A stretch of 64,000 nucleotides of DNA from JADKAV01 sp037045455. GTDB taxonomy: Bacteria > Actinomycetota > Actinomycetes > S36-B12 > UBA10799. This document shows positions 42,111-51,147 of this stretch, piece after piece; position 1 is the stretch's first letter, and each line of letters opens with the position of its first letter. Location of the stretch: positions 207,819 through 271,818 of the forward strand of contig JBAOIN010000009.1 of assembly GCA_037045455.1 (NCBI GenBank). Direction: 5' to 3'. The notes beneath the pieces are model-generated. The model saw only the letters and a program-made list of their open reading frames with translations. It did not search any database and was not told the origin of the DNA. The translations under genes and the position numbers were made by a program.

Positions 42111-42838
42111 TGAGCACCCCGCCGAGCAGCTTTTGGGACAACTGGACACCCGCGCCCGACCCGGTGCCGACGGGACCCCGACTCTGGCGGCGGGTGGCCA
42201 GGACCACCACGTCCTGCCTGCTGTTCCTGGGCGTCTTCGTTCTGCTGGTCGTCGCCTGGCCGCATCAGCTGGGCGGCCGGTTCGGCACCACCGTCGTGGT
42301 CGGGCACTCCATGGACGGCACCTACGCCACAGGCGACCTGCTGTTCACCGCCAGTCACAAGGACTACGTGCCGGGTGAGGTGATCGTCTACTCCATCCAG
42401 TACGGCGAGGTGAACGGCACCGTCGTGCACCGCATCATCGGCGAGCAGGACGGCGAGTTCACCACGCAGGGCGACAACAACCCCTACCCCGACCCATGGC
42501 CGGTGACGCCTGCCAACATCCGCGGCACCGTGGAGCTTCACGTCCCGCACGCTGGCTGGGGTGTCCTGATCACCAAGACCCCGATCTTTCTGATGTTCCT
42601 GTGCGGTGCGCTGGTGACATACGTGCTGTGGCCGCGCGGCGAGCGGGCCTCGGACGAGCCCGAAAGCTGGGCGCCGCCACGCGGTGCGCCCTACCTCATT
42701 CCCCCACCAGCACCGTCAACGCCAGCAGGCAGCCCGCAAGCGTCAGCACCAGCGGTTCCCACGTGGGCACCCATACCGGCTCACTACGACGCAACACCGA
42801 CAGTCGGCGTGCGGCTGTCACGCAACCCACTGCAGTGA
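42107..42838 (+). CDS. SipW-type (ER-type) signal peptidase I
   Basis: 243 residues. Membrane helix about 35-52, then the S26 catalytic regions: Ser68 in VVGHSMDGTYATGDLL, His108 in GTVVHRIIG (His instead of the bacterial Lys, as in SipW and eukaryotic-type enzymes) and Asp123 in TQGDNNPYPD, second helix near 150-170. The 40-odd C-terminal residues are Pro/Ala-rich (IPPPAPSTPAGSPQ) and unlike the family. In Bacillus, SipW processes the biofilm protein TasA. Here it closes an operon of three exported proteins, which may be its substrates. The 3' end overlaps the convergent DUF202 gene by 143 bp. Confidence 0.88.
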   Translation: MMSTPPSSFWDNWTPAPDPVPTGPRLWRRVARTTTSCLLFLGVFVLLVVAWPHQLGGRFGTTVVVGHSMDGTYATGDLLFTASHKDYVPGEVIVYSIQYGEVNGTVVHRIIGEQDGEFTTQGDNNPYPDPWPVTPANIRGTVELHVPHAGWGVLITKTPIFLMFLCGALVTYVLWPRGERASDEPESWAPPRGAPYLIPPPAPSTPAGSPQASAPAVPTWAPIPAHYDATPTVGVRLSRNPLQ

Positions 42839-42971
42839 TCACAGCCGAGGTCAGCGCCAGGTGTGTAAGACCAGCCGTCGCCAGGTGCACGGCCCCGATA
42901 CCACCCACGACCAGCAGCGCCAGGAACGTACGACGCCAGGCCAAACGCGTGCGCTCGGTCTGGGAGTTCAC
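42696..42971 (-). CDS. DUF202 family membrane protein
   Basis: 91 residues, three membrane helices, opening ERTRLAWRRTFLALLVVGG, which is the DUF202 signature (R-T-x-L-A-W-x-R). The C-terminal 47 codons run antisense to the SipW-type peptidase gene. Overlaps the preceding DUF202 gene by 4 bp. Function unknown; some YidH-like members are stress-related. Confidence 0.82.
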   Translation of the reverse strand: MNSQTERTRLAWRRTFLALLVVGGIGAVHLATAGLTHLALTSAVITAVGCVTAARRLSVLRRSEPVWVPTWEPLVLTLAGCLLALTVLVGE

Positions 42972-43291
42972 ACGAGGATCCCGAGCGTGACGATGACCGC
43001 CAGCAGCACCATCCCGACGGTCAGGATGAGGGGGCCCCGCTGGCTGGGCAGTCCTTCGCCCCGCTGCATCGCCACCTGCACGCGCAACCAGTGCCTATAG
43101 GACGAGACCGTCAAGACGCCACCCAGGAGCGTGAATCCGACGGCAACGATCAGGATCAGCGTCGATCCGCCCACATCCGCGGAGAAGATCCGGATCGCGA
43201 TACCGGCGGCGATCAGAGCTAGCCCCGTGCGCACCCACGCCAGATACGTGCGCTCGTTGGCCAGCGAGTAGCGGTAATCCGGCTCGCTCAC
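42968..43291 (-). CDS. DUF202/YidH family membrane protein
   Basis: 107 residues with YSLANERTYLAWVRTGLALIAAG (DUF202 signature) and two further helices. ATG overlaps the glucosidase stop by 4 bp. DUF202 proteins often occur in tandem with opposite charge bias, as here. Function unknown. Confidence 0.86.
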   Translation of the reverse strand: MSEPDYRYSLANERTYLAWVRTGLALIAAGIAIRIFSADVGGSTLILIVAVGFTLLGGVLTVSSYRHWLRVQVAMQRGEGLPSQRGPLILTVGMVLLAVIVTLGILV

Positions 43292-44941
43292 GGCAGCTCC
43301 TGCCGGTACACCCGGACCTCCCAGGCCCGCAGCTGCGCGGCCTGGTCCGGGTAGTTCGTGAGAACCAACTCGCCGGTCATGTCCACGTCGCAGTCGATAG
43401 CCTCGCCGCCAACGTTGGCCACGACCAGCAGCCGGGAATGCTCACCGCTACGGGTGAATGCCCACAGCCGCTGGTGGTCCGGTAGCAGCAGGTCGAACCG
43501 GCCCAGTTGCACGACGGGGTCTTCGTGCCGCAACGCGATCAGCCGCTTGTAGTGGGCCAGCACGGACCGCGGATCGTCCACCTGGGCGGCGGCATTGATC
43601 CTGTCGGCGTTCGGATTGACCGCCAGCCACGGCGTCCCCTTCGTGAACCCCGCGTTCGGTCCGTCGTCCCACTGCATCGGAGTTCGTGCATTGTCGCGGC
43701 TCATCGGCGTGATCATCGACAGCGCCACCTGCGGGTCCCGACCCCGGATCTCGACCGACTGTGTGTAGTAGTTCAGCGACTCGACGTCGTGGAACTGGTC
43801 GATCGAGGTGAACGGGAAGTTCGTCATGCCGATCTCCTCGCCCTGGAAGATGAACGGCGTCCCACGGTGCAGGTGCAGCACGGTCGCGAGCAGGGTTGCG
43901 GACTCGTACCAGTACTCACCGTCGTCGCCGAACCGGGAGACCACGCGCGGCTGGTCGTGGTTGTCCCAGTACAGCGTGTTCCAGCCGACGTCGGCCAACC
44001 CTTGCTGCCAGCGCCCGAAGATCTCCTTGAGTTCGGGCAGCGTGTACTCCCGGGGCAGCCATTTGATCCGGGCCCTGGTCGATCTCCACGTGCTCGAAAT
44101 GGAACAACATGTCCAGCTCGCCGCGGTCCTGGTCGGTGAGCAGCCGCGCCATTTCCACCGTCGTCCCGTGGCACTCACCCACCGCCAGCTTCTCGTCGCG
44201 GGCGGCGAACGTGTTCTCCCACATCTCGTGCAGGAACTCGTGGAGCCGCGGGCCGTTGCGGAAGTAGGGGCTGCCATCGCCGTAGAGGTCGCCGGGCAGC
44301 TTCTGGCCGTCCGGCAGGTGCGGGTCCTTGGAGACCAGGTTGATGACGTCCATCCGGAACCCGTCGACCCCGCGGTCGAGCCACCAGTTCATCAGGGCAT
44401 AGACCGCCTCGCGCACCTGCGGGTTCTCCCAGTTGAGATCCGGCTGCTTGCGGGCGAACAGGTGCAGGAAGTACTCCCCGGTCGGCTCGTCCAGCGTCCA
44501 CGCACTGCCCGAGAAGATCGAGCCCCAGTTGTTCGGGGGACCGTCGGCTGAGGCAGGCCGCCACCAGTACCAGTCCCGCTTCGGGCTGTCGCGGCTGCTG
44601 CGGGAGTCCACGAACCACGGGTGCTCGTCGGACGTGTGGTTCACCACGAGATCCATGATCAGTCGCATGCCGCGCCGGTGGACGTCGGTGAGCAATGCGT
44701 CGAAGTCCTCGAGTGTGCCGAACATCGGGTCGATGCCCCGGTAGTCGCTGATGTCGTAACCGTTGTCCGCCTGCGGTGATGGGTAGATGGGACTGAGCCA
44801 CAGAACGTCGACGCCGAGGTCCTGCAGGTAGTCCAGCTTCGACAGGATGCCGCGCAGGTCCCCGGTCCCGTCGCCGTCGGAGTCCGCGAACGAACGCGGG
44901 TAGATCTGGTACACGACGGCATCGATCCACCAGGGCGCCAC
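43288..44941 (-). CDS. GH13 alpha-glucosidase/oligo-1,6-glucosidase, with one frameshift
   Basis: About 550 residues after correction. Opening MAPWWIDAVVYQIYPRSFADSDGDG, NGYDISDYRGIDP, DLVVNHTSDEH (region I), GVDGFRMDVINLV (region II with nucleophile Asp), VGECHG (acid/base Glu), and DNHDQPR (region IV). Reading is lost at about 44072: EIDQ continues as ARIKWLPREYTLPELKEIF after removal of one base in CAGGGCCCGG. Hydrolyses alpha-glucosides such as isomaltose or trehalose-related sugars; the exact substrate cannot be read. GTG start with TAGCGT 6 nt upstream. Confidence 0.9.
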
Positions 44942-44947
44942 GCGAAC

Positions 44948-44953
44948 ACGCTA
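44948..44953 (-). promoter_or_regulatory. -10 hexamer of the GH13 gene (leaderless)
   Basis: TAGCGT on the minus strand, GTTCGC, then GTG at 44941. Same pattern as elsewhere; family B copy 2 lies about 55 bp upstream. Confidence 0.5.
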
Positions 44954-45007
44954 CCTGCAAGGTGGGCCGCATGCGGTTCCGCCGCGATTGGGCTGCAGCG
45001 CCTCCGC

Positions 45008-45085
45008 ATCCGTTAGAGGTTCGCTCATCCGTTAGAGGGCAAAACCGACATATCCGTCTAACGGATGTTCGAACATCTAACGGAT
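45008..45085. repeat. Family B palindromic element, copy 2 (inverted relative to copy 1)
   Basis: Forward ATCCGTTAGA at 45008 and 45027, reverse units at 45057 and 45076. Read as reverse complement it aligns with copy 1 over about 80 bp, including the central TGTCGGTTTTGCCCTCTAAC. It follows the stop of the PI-PLC-like protein gene (45110) by some 24 nt. Confidence 0.82.
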
Positions 45086-45109
45086 GTCGGGAGGTAGCCG
45101 CCGACGAAC

Positions 45110-47207
45110 TCAGCCGAAGCCGTTGAGCTCGTTGACAACCTGCAGCAGGTCTCCCTGGTCGTACCAGTTCACGGCGACGAAGTTGGGGATCTGCCCACGC
45201 TCGTCCTGACACGTGCGCACCCGGTCGCCCAGCACGGCCTGCGTGTTGGCCTTCTGGGCATTGGAAACCAGCGCGGTGAAACTGGCCAGCCAGTGGTTGA
45301 CCAGGAACAGGTCTGCGTCTTTGGAGCCACGGTTGGGCGCGCAGTCGAAGTCGTCGACGCTGGCGTAGGTGTAGCCGGTGTCCTGCACGAGGTCGAAGCC
45401 CTGGTGCAGATACGGATACTGGGTGCCGCCGCCCTCGTTCTCCATCAGCACGCAACAGGCGTTTGCCGCTGTCGATCATGTCGCCGAGGGTGGGCCACTT
45501 ACTTCCCGGTTCGTGCACATAGGCCAGATCAGTGAGCCCGGCGCGTTCGAAAACCGCCGCGGTGTCGGCTGGTGTGGTGGCGTCCTGGATGAAGACCGTC
45601 ACGACCTCGCGCGGATGGGCCTGCATCCACTCCCGCAGGCCGAGGAGTTGCGACTCGAGTTGGGTAGCGCCGAGCTCGCACAACGTGTGGCACATGTAGA
45701 CCTCGACCGGTCCTGTGGTGGGCTGGCCGCGCAGCCGGTCGATGGTGCGCTGCATCGCCGGCGTGATCTCCTGCGCCTTGCCCTGGGTGAGTTCGGCCTG
45801 CGCCCGGGCCAGCGACTTCTGCGCCGTGACCACCCCGCCGGACTCGGTGCGCTGGCCGTACCAGGTGTCGATCAGGAACACCCGGATCCCGTCGTCGAGA
45901 CTGCTCACCATGGTGGTCGGCTGTTCGGCCAGGAACCAGCCCGGCTGATCGGCCGCGGACATGGCGTTGTGGGTGGCCGGGAAGGCGACGTCGTCGAACC
46001 GCCGGTCGCACAGTTCGACGTGTCCGTTACACGCAGCGGTCTCGAGCGCGGCGGCGACCGGCGTGGTTTGGGGCAACGCGGCAGGCAACAGGACCACGGC
46101 GAGCAGGCCGATGGCGGCAATGCCTGCACCGACCGGGAACACCCACGCCCATCGCCATGCCCCAGCAGATGCCGCCGCGTCCTGGGTCCGCGCCCGTTCG
46201 GCCACGCGATCCAGTTCGCCGACACCGATCAGGAACACAGCGGCGCCGACGATCACGGACACGATCGCGAGGGCGATGCTGGGGAAGAAGATGAACCCGG
46301 CGCCCACGGCCAACAGCGCCAGTGCGCGCAGGGTCGCCCACACCGGTGAGACCGGACGCCGCACGACAGCGCGCACGACCGCATCGACCCGCTCGTGAAC
46401 GTGCACCTGCGGCAGCAAAGCGCTGGCCGCGACCACGATCAGCCCGCCCACCAGACCCGTCACCAGAGCCCGGACTGCCAACGCCCGGCCGAAGACGTCG
46501 GCGGCCGATTCCAGCACGGCGGATTCCAGCGCGGGTGCCTGCCACAAGCGCGACGCCACCCAGCCGATGACCGCCAGCACGGCCAGGCCGATGCCCACGC
46601 AGACCAGTCCCCAGCCCGCTCGCAGGAACGCCAAGCGCCGATCCCCGGCCAGCCAGATCCCCAGACCCCACAGCGCGATGGCCAGCAGGGGCAGGGCGAG
46701 CGCGAGTGCGCTGATGCTCTGGAAGAGCGGGATGATCGTCGCCGCCAGGCCCTCCTGACCACCGATCTTGGCCAGCGTGACGTCCAGGCCGGAGGGGATG
46801 CTCTGTGCGACGTCCGGCGCGACCGCCTCCAGCAACGTGACCGCCGAGGACCCGATGTCCGCGATCGTGAGAACCGCGGAACTCGAACCGGGTTCGGTCA
46901 GGGCGCTATGAAACGAGGCGACGGCCGCGGTGAAGATGCCGGAGAACGCCGTGCTCGACACCACAGTGGCAGCAGCCGCCTGCACGGCCGGTTCGATGGC
47001 GACGAGGTCGGGCTTGGCCGCGACGGCGACCTGGGCCACCTGGGCGCCCACCGCGTCGGCCACTGCGGGGTTCTGTCGCATCTGGTCGATGTGCGCGGCG
47101 AAGTGCGGGCCGTTCACGACGTTGGCGTTCAGAAACCCGGCCAGGCTGCCCAGGAAGAAGAGCAGGGCAGCGAGCACGAGCGTCACCGTCGACCACCGCT
47201 GCCTCAT
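45110..47207 (-). CDS. Membrane protein with C-terminal PI-PLC-like domain, with one frameshift
   Basis: About 698 residues after correction. Helices near 8-28, 165-215, 245-265, 293-330 and 360-378 surround a helical outside region; the rest is extracytoplasmic and contains VAFPATHNAMSAADQPGW (His413 at the place of the PI-PLC catalytic His), IRVFLIDTWYG, VEVYMCHTLCELG and PREVVTVFIQD, then a frame break near 45451 and, after one-base deletion, VLMENEGGGTQYPYLHQGFDLVQDT through the C-terminus. The phospholipase-like fold is clear; activity is not. TACGAT lies 7 nt before the ATG. Confidence 0.82.
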
Positions 47208-47321
47208 GGCGTGGATCGTAACGGTGACCGCTTCTCAAGACGGCTGCTAGCGGGATGTCCGCCGTTGCAGCGCGTTCCGGGATTGCCGCCGCATTTGCCC
47301 GTTTCCCCGTCCGCGCAGCAA

Positions 47322-47344
47322 GCGAAAACCGACAGGAGTTTCGC
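47322..47344. terminator. Hairpin with GCGAAA/TTTCGC arms (element F, copy 2)
   Basis: 6-bp stem (47322-47327 with 47339-47344) about 40 nt beyond the stop of the secreted-protein gene on the minus strand; GTCCGCG and CGCGGAC nearby allow an alternative longer fold. Same arm sequence as the hairpin at 40405. Probable terminator. Confidence 0.45.
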
Positions 47345-47384
47345 GGACTCGGAAAAGGCAGCTACCGAGGCCTGTTCGACCAGC

Positions 47385-47804
47385 CTAGGACGTCTCCCCG
47401 ACGCAGTCGTCGATGAAGCGGGTCGGGTTCGATCCGAGGTAGGTCCGCGCCTGGGCCCAGGAGACCGGCGTCATGCCCTTGATGTGCTGCCGCTTACCGT
47501 GACCAACCCAGGTCCGGGTGAAGTGCCCGGACACCATGCCCCGGTCGTAGTACGTGCCCCGCAGCTTGCCGTCCGTGACCTTGCCGCGGACACACACGTA
47601 CTCGCTGCTGAACGCCCCGACTGTGCCGACCACGCGCTTTCCGGTCTTGCGCAGCGACACGAAATCGCCCACGTAGATGCCGCCGTCGAGTTGCTGGACG
47701 TCCTTGACCATGTACAGGTCACGGGTCGTCGCCGCCTGCGCCGGCGCGGCCACCGGCATCACCGCCGTCGCCGCCACTGCCAGGCTGATGACCATTCGCT
47801 TCAT
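47385..47804 (-). CDS. Secreted hypothetical protein
   Basis: 139 residues: Sec signal peptide (MVISLAVAATAVMPVAAPAQA, cut after AQA), then about 115 residues with beta-strand character (RDLYMVKDVQQLDGGIYVGDFVSLR, VGTVGAFSSEYVCVRGKVTDGKLRGTYYDRGM) and two Cys (SEYVC, DDC). Pattern suggests a small beta-barrel. Family not recognised. GGGAGG precedes the ATG; divergent from typA. Confidence 0.72.
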   Translation of the reverse strand: MKRMVISLAVAATAVMPVAAPAQAATTRDLYMVKDVQQLDGGIYVGDFVSLRKTGKRVVGTVGAFSSEYVCVRGKVTDGKLRGTYYDRGMVSGHFTRTWVGHGKRQHIKGMTPVSWAQARTYLGSNPTRFIDDCVGETS

Positions 47805-47879
47805 AGGGGCCTCCCTCCCACGCCTCCACCGTACGACGGGCCTGCGACACTGGAGATCTCCCCCGGAAGGACGCCCCCT

Positions 47880-49725
47880 ATGGCCCTGCGCAGCGACCTG
47901 CGGAACGTCGCGATCATCGCCCATGTCGACCACGGCAAGACGACCCTGGTCGACGCCATGCTGTGGCAGTCCGGTGCGTTCCGGGAGAACGCCGACGTCG
48001 CCGACCGGGTCATGGACTCGATGGACCTAGAGCGGGAGAAGGGGATCACGATCCTCGCCAAGCAGACAGCCGTTCGGCATGGCGGCACGACCATCAACAT
48101 CATCGACACCCCCGGCCACGCGGACTTCGGCGGCGAGGTGGAGCGCGGGCTGGAGATGGTCGACGGCGTGCTGCTTCTGGTGGACGCCTCCGAAGGCCCG
48201 CTGCCGCAGACCCGGTTCGTGCTGCGCAAGGCGCTGGCCAAGCAGTTGCCGGTGGTGCTGGTCGTCAACAAGGTGGACCGGTCCGACGCCCGGATCGCCG
48301 AAGTGGTGGACGAGGTCTACGAGCTGTTCTTCGACCTTGACGCGACCGAGCAGCAGATCGACTTCCCGGTGGTCTACGCGAGCGCCAAGGCGGGCCGGGC
48401 CAGCCTGGAGCGGCCCGCGGATGCCGGCATGCCGGACAGCCCCGACCTGGAGCCGCTGTTCCAGACGCTGGTGGACACGGTGCCGGCGCCGGAGTACGAC
48501 CCCGACGCGCCACTGCAGGCCCACGTCACGAACCTCGACGCTTCGGCGTACCTCGGTCGGCTGGCGGTGTGCCGGATCCACGCGGGCACGATCCGCAAGG
48601 GCCAGCAAGTGATGTGGTGCCGCGCTGATGGCTCGCAGACGGCGGCCAAGGTGAGCGACCTATTGATGACCGACGCTCTGGAGCGGGTGCCCGTGGACGA
48701 GGCCGGACCGGGCGACATCATCGCGGTTGCCGGGATCCCGGACATCACCATTGGCGAAACGCTGACCGATCCCGCGGATCCTCGGCCGCTGCCGGTCATC
48801 ACCGTGGACGAGCCGAGCATCTCGGTGACCATCGGCACGAACACGTCGCCGCTGGCCGGACAGGACGGTTCCAAGATGACCGCACGGCTGATCAAGAACC
48901 GGCTTGGACTCCGAGCTCATCGGCAACGTCTCGCTGCGCGTAGCCGACACCGACCGTCCGGATGCCTGGGAGGTACAGGGCCGCGGTGAACTGCAGCTCG
49001 CCGTGCTCGTAGAGATGATGCGCCGGGAGGGCTTCGAGTTGACCGTCGGCAAGCCGTTGGTCGTCACCAAGGAGATCGACGGCACGCTGCACGAGCCGAT
49101 GGAGAACCTGACGATCGACATCCCGGAGGACTACGTCGGCGTCATCTCGCAGTTGATGGGTCTGCGCAGGGGCCGTATGGAGGACATGACCAACCACGGG
49201 ACCGGCTGGGTGCGCATGGAGTACCGGGTCCCGGCCCGGGCGCTGATCGGCTTCCGCACCGAGTTCCTCACCGAAACCCGTGGCACGGGCCTGATGCACC
49301 ACGTGTTCGGCGGGTACGAGCCATGGCAGGGCGACCTGCGCACACGCCCGACCGGCTCGCTGGTGGCCGACCGGCGCGGCTCCGTCACGAGTTATGCCTG
49401 CTTCAACCTGCAGGAGCGCGGGACGCTGTTCGTCGAGCCCGGGGCCGAGACCTACGAGGGCATGATCGTGGGCGAGAACGCGCGGGCCGACGACATGGAC
49501 GTAAACCCCACGAAGGAGAAGAAGCTCACCAACATCCGCTCGTCGACCGGCGAGGAGCTGGAGCGGCTGATCCCGCCGCGGGTGCTGTCCTTGGAGCAGG
49601 CGCTGGAGTTCTGCCGCGAGGACGAGTGCGTGGAGGTCACCCCGCACACGGTCCGGCTGCGCAAGGTGGAGTTGAACGCGGCGCTGCGCGCCCGGACGAC
49701 GGCCCGTCGCAAGGCGCGGGGCTGA
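47880..49725 (+). CDS. typA: Translational GTPase TypA/BipA, with one frameshift
   Basis: Ribosome-binding GTPase of stress and low-temperature growth. About 614 residues after correction. G1 AHVDHGKTT, switch region REKGITI, G3 DTPGHADF, G4 NKVDRSD, G5 YASAKAG; the EF-G-like domain III-V follow, with LGRLAVCRIHAGTIRKGQ. Frame is lost at about 48905: TARLIKNRL is continued by DSELIGNVSLRVADTDRPDAWEVQGRGELQLAVL after deleting one G in CTTGGACTC. Later motifs EDYVGVISQLMGLRRGRMEDM, GTGLMHHVF are intact. Confidence 0.95.
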
Positions 49726-49739
49726 GCGCGCAGCCCGTT

Positions 49740-49790
49740 TTGTTGCGTTGTCGTCGGTAATCTCGGCGTGTCGTGACGACAACGCGACAA
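49740..49790. repeat. Family A palindromic element, copy 4 (best stem)
   Basis: 16-bp stem, TTGTTGCGTTGTCGTC (49740-49755) with 49775-49790, one G-U pair; the loop TAATCTCGGCGTGTCG is shared with copies 1 and 2. Starts 14 nt after the typA stop, preceded by TTTTG. Terminator or REP-like element. Confidence 0.82.
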
Positions 49791-49811
49791 ACCTCGCCGC
49801 ACGCGACCACC

Positions 49812-49817
49812 TAGCCT
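49812..49817 (+). promoter_or_regulatory. -10 hexamer of the DUF2510 protein gene (leaderless)
   Basis: TAGCCT, then GGACCC and ATG at 49824; identical hexamer and spacing to pgm. Confidence 0.5.
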
Positions 49818-49823
49818 GGACCC

Positions 49824-51059
49824 ATGAGCACCGAACTTCCCCAGGCGGGGTGGTACCCGAATCCTGACGGCACCGGCGGCCTGCGCTGGTGGAGCGGAGT
49901 CGGCTGGACCGAGTACACGCGCGAGGGTGTCGCGCCGCAGCCGCCCGCGCAGGAACCCGAGCAGACCCAGGTGCTGGGGCCGGGGTGGGGTGAAAGCCCA
50001 GCCGCCCCAACGGCGGCCTGGGGTCAACCGGCAGCGCCGACTGCCCCTCTCGGCGGTTATGCCCCGTACTACCCGCCCGCCGAGCAGCCACTAGCCCCGA
50101 GCGGGATGCGCAAGCTCAACGGCATGTTCGGCGACATCGGCCGCATCGCCCGTCGGGCGTGGTTACCGATTCTCGGGATCTCACTGGTCATCTGGGCACT
50201 GGTTTCGGCCGTGGTCCTAGGCATTTCGCGGGCCTTCGTGAACTGGGGCGCGCTCGAGCGGGCGTTGAACCTCACGTCAAGTTCCACCAGTCCGGAGACC
50301 GGCGCCCCAGTCATCGACAGTGAGATCTCCGCGGCCTTCCGCGACGCGTTCGAGGCCCTGTCGCCGGCTGGCTGGGTGGTCGTCGGAGGTCTGCTGACAT
50401 TGCTGTTCCTGGTGGCAACGGCCGTTCAGATGGCGGCGGTCAGCCGGCTCGGCATGGATGCCGCCGCGCAGCAACCCGTGTCCTGGGGCGCGGGCTGGAA
50501 GTCCGGCTTGAGCGCCGGGATGCGGCTATTCGGGTACTTCCTGCTGATCAGTGTCGTCACCATGGTGGCCTGGTCAGTGGTGATCGGAGCGACAGTCGCT
50601 CTGTGGACGGTGTCACCCGGCGGAGCGGTGTTCCTGGGCTTCTTCGCCGTACTCGCACTCGTGATCCTGTCGATCTGGATCGGGATCCGGCTCGTTGTCG
50701 TCACCTGCCAAGCTGTCATTGGCCCGCGGGCACTGCGCTGGTCCTGGACACACACTCGCGGCAAGTTCTGGCCCGTACTCGGGCGGTACCTGCTGTGGTC
50801 CTTGGCTGCAGGCGTCATCGTGAACGTCATCGTCACTGTGATCACCATTCCGCTCAGCCTCATCGTGGTCGGAACGGCAGGCACCACGTCCAACGATCTC
50901 GGCACCAGCCTGCTGCTCTCCTTGCTCACGATGCCCGTGTCCGGCGCATTGACCGCGGTCACGCTGATCGGCATCGTGCCGATCTGGCGGGACCTGACCG
51001 ACTACCCGGCCTACCGTTCGATCGACGAGGCGGGGCTGCCGATTCAGAACCGCTCCTAG
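49824..51059 (+). CDS. DUF2510 domain membrane protein
   Basis: 411 residues. DUF2510 motif GWYPNPDGTGGLRWWSGVGWTEYT at residues 8-31, a Pro/Ala/Gln linker, then about six long hydrophobic segments of a DUF975/glycerophosphoryl-diester-phosphodiesterase-membrane-domain-like array (LPILGISLVIWALVSAVVLGI; VVIGATVALWTVSPGG; LLWSLAAGVIVNVIVTVITIPLSLIVVG). No catalytic motif. DUF2510 proteins are common in actinobacterial membranes; function unknown. Confidence 0.83.
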   Translation: MSTELPQAGWYPNPDGTGGLRWWSGVGWTEYTREGVAPQPPAQEPEQTQVLGPGWGESPAAPTAAWGQPAAPTAPLGGYAPYYPPAEQPLAPSGMRKLNGMFGDIGRIARRAWLPILGISLVIWALVSAVVLGISRAFVNWGALERALNLTSSSTSPETGAPVIDSEISAAFRDAFEALSPAGWVVVGGLLTLLFLVATAVQMAAVSRLGMDAAAQQPVSWGAGWKSGLSAGMRLFGYFLLISVVTMVAWSVVIGATVALWTVSPGGAVFLGFFAVLALVILSIWIGIRLVVVTCQAVIGPRALRWSWTHTRGKFWPVLGRYLLWSLAAGVIVNVIVTVITIPLSLIVVGTAGTTSNDLGTSLLLSLLTMPVSGALTAVTLIGIVPIWRDLTDYPAYRSIDEAGLPIQNRS

Positions 51060-51147
51060 CGGTGCGAGCGCTCGGCCCTTTTAACGATCAGTAACAATTC
51101 GATTACTTAGCGTGATTGGATCATGCGCTGAGTGTTACATCGGAAAT

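Noticed and set aside
46395..47879. Long upstream extension of typA
   Set aside because: The G1 motif of TypA starts just after the ATG at 47880; the extension runs antisense to two minus-strand genes and has no similarity.
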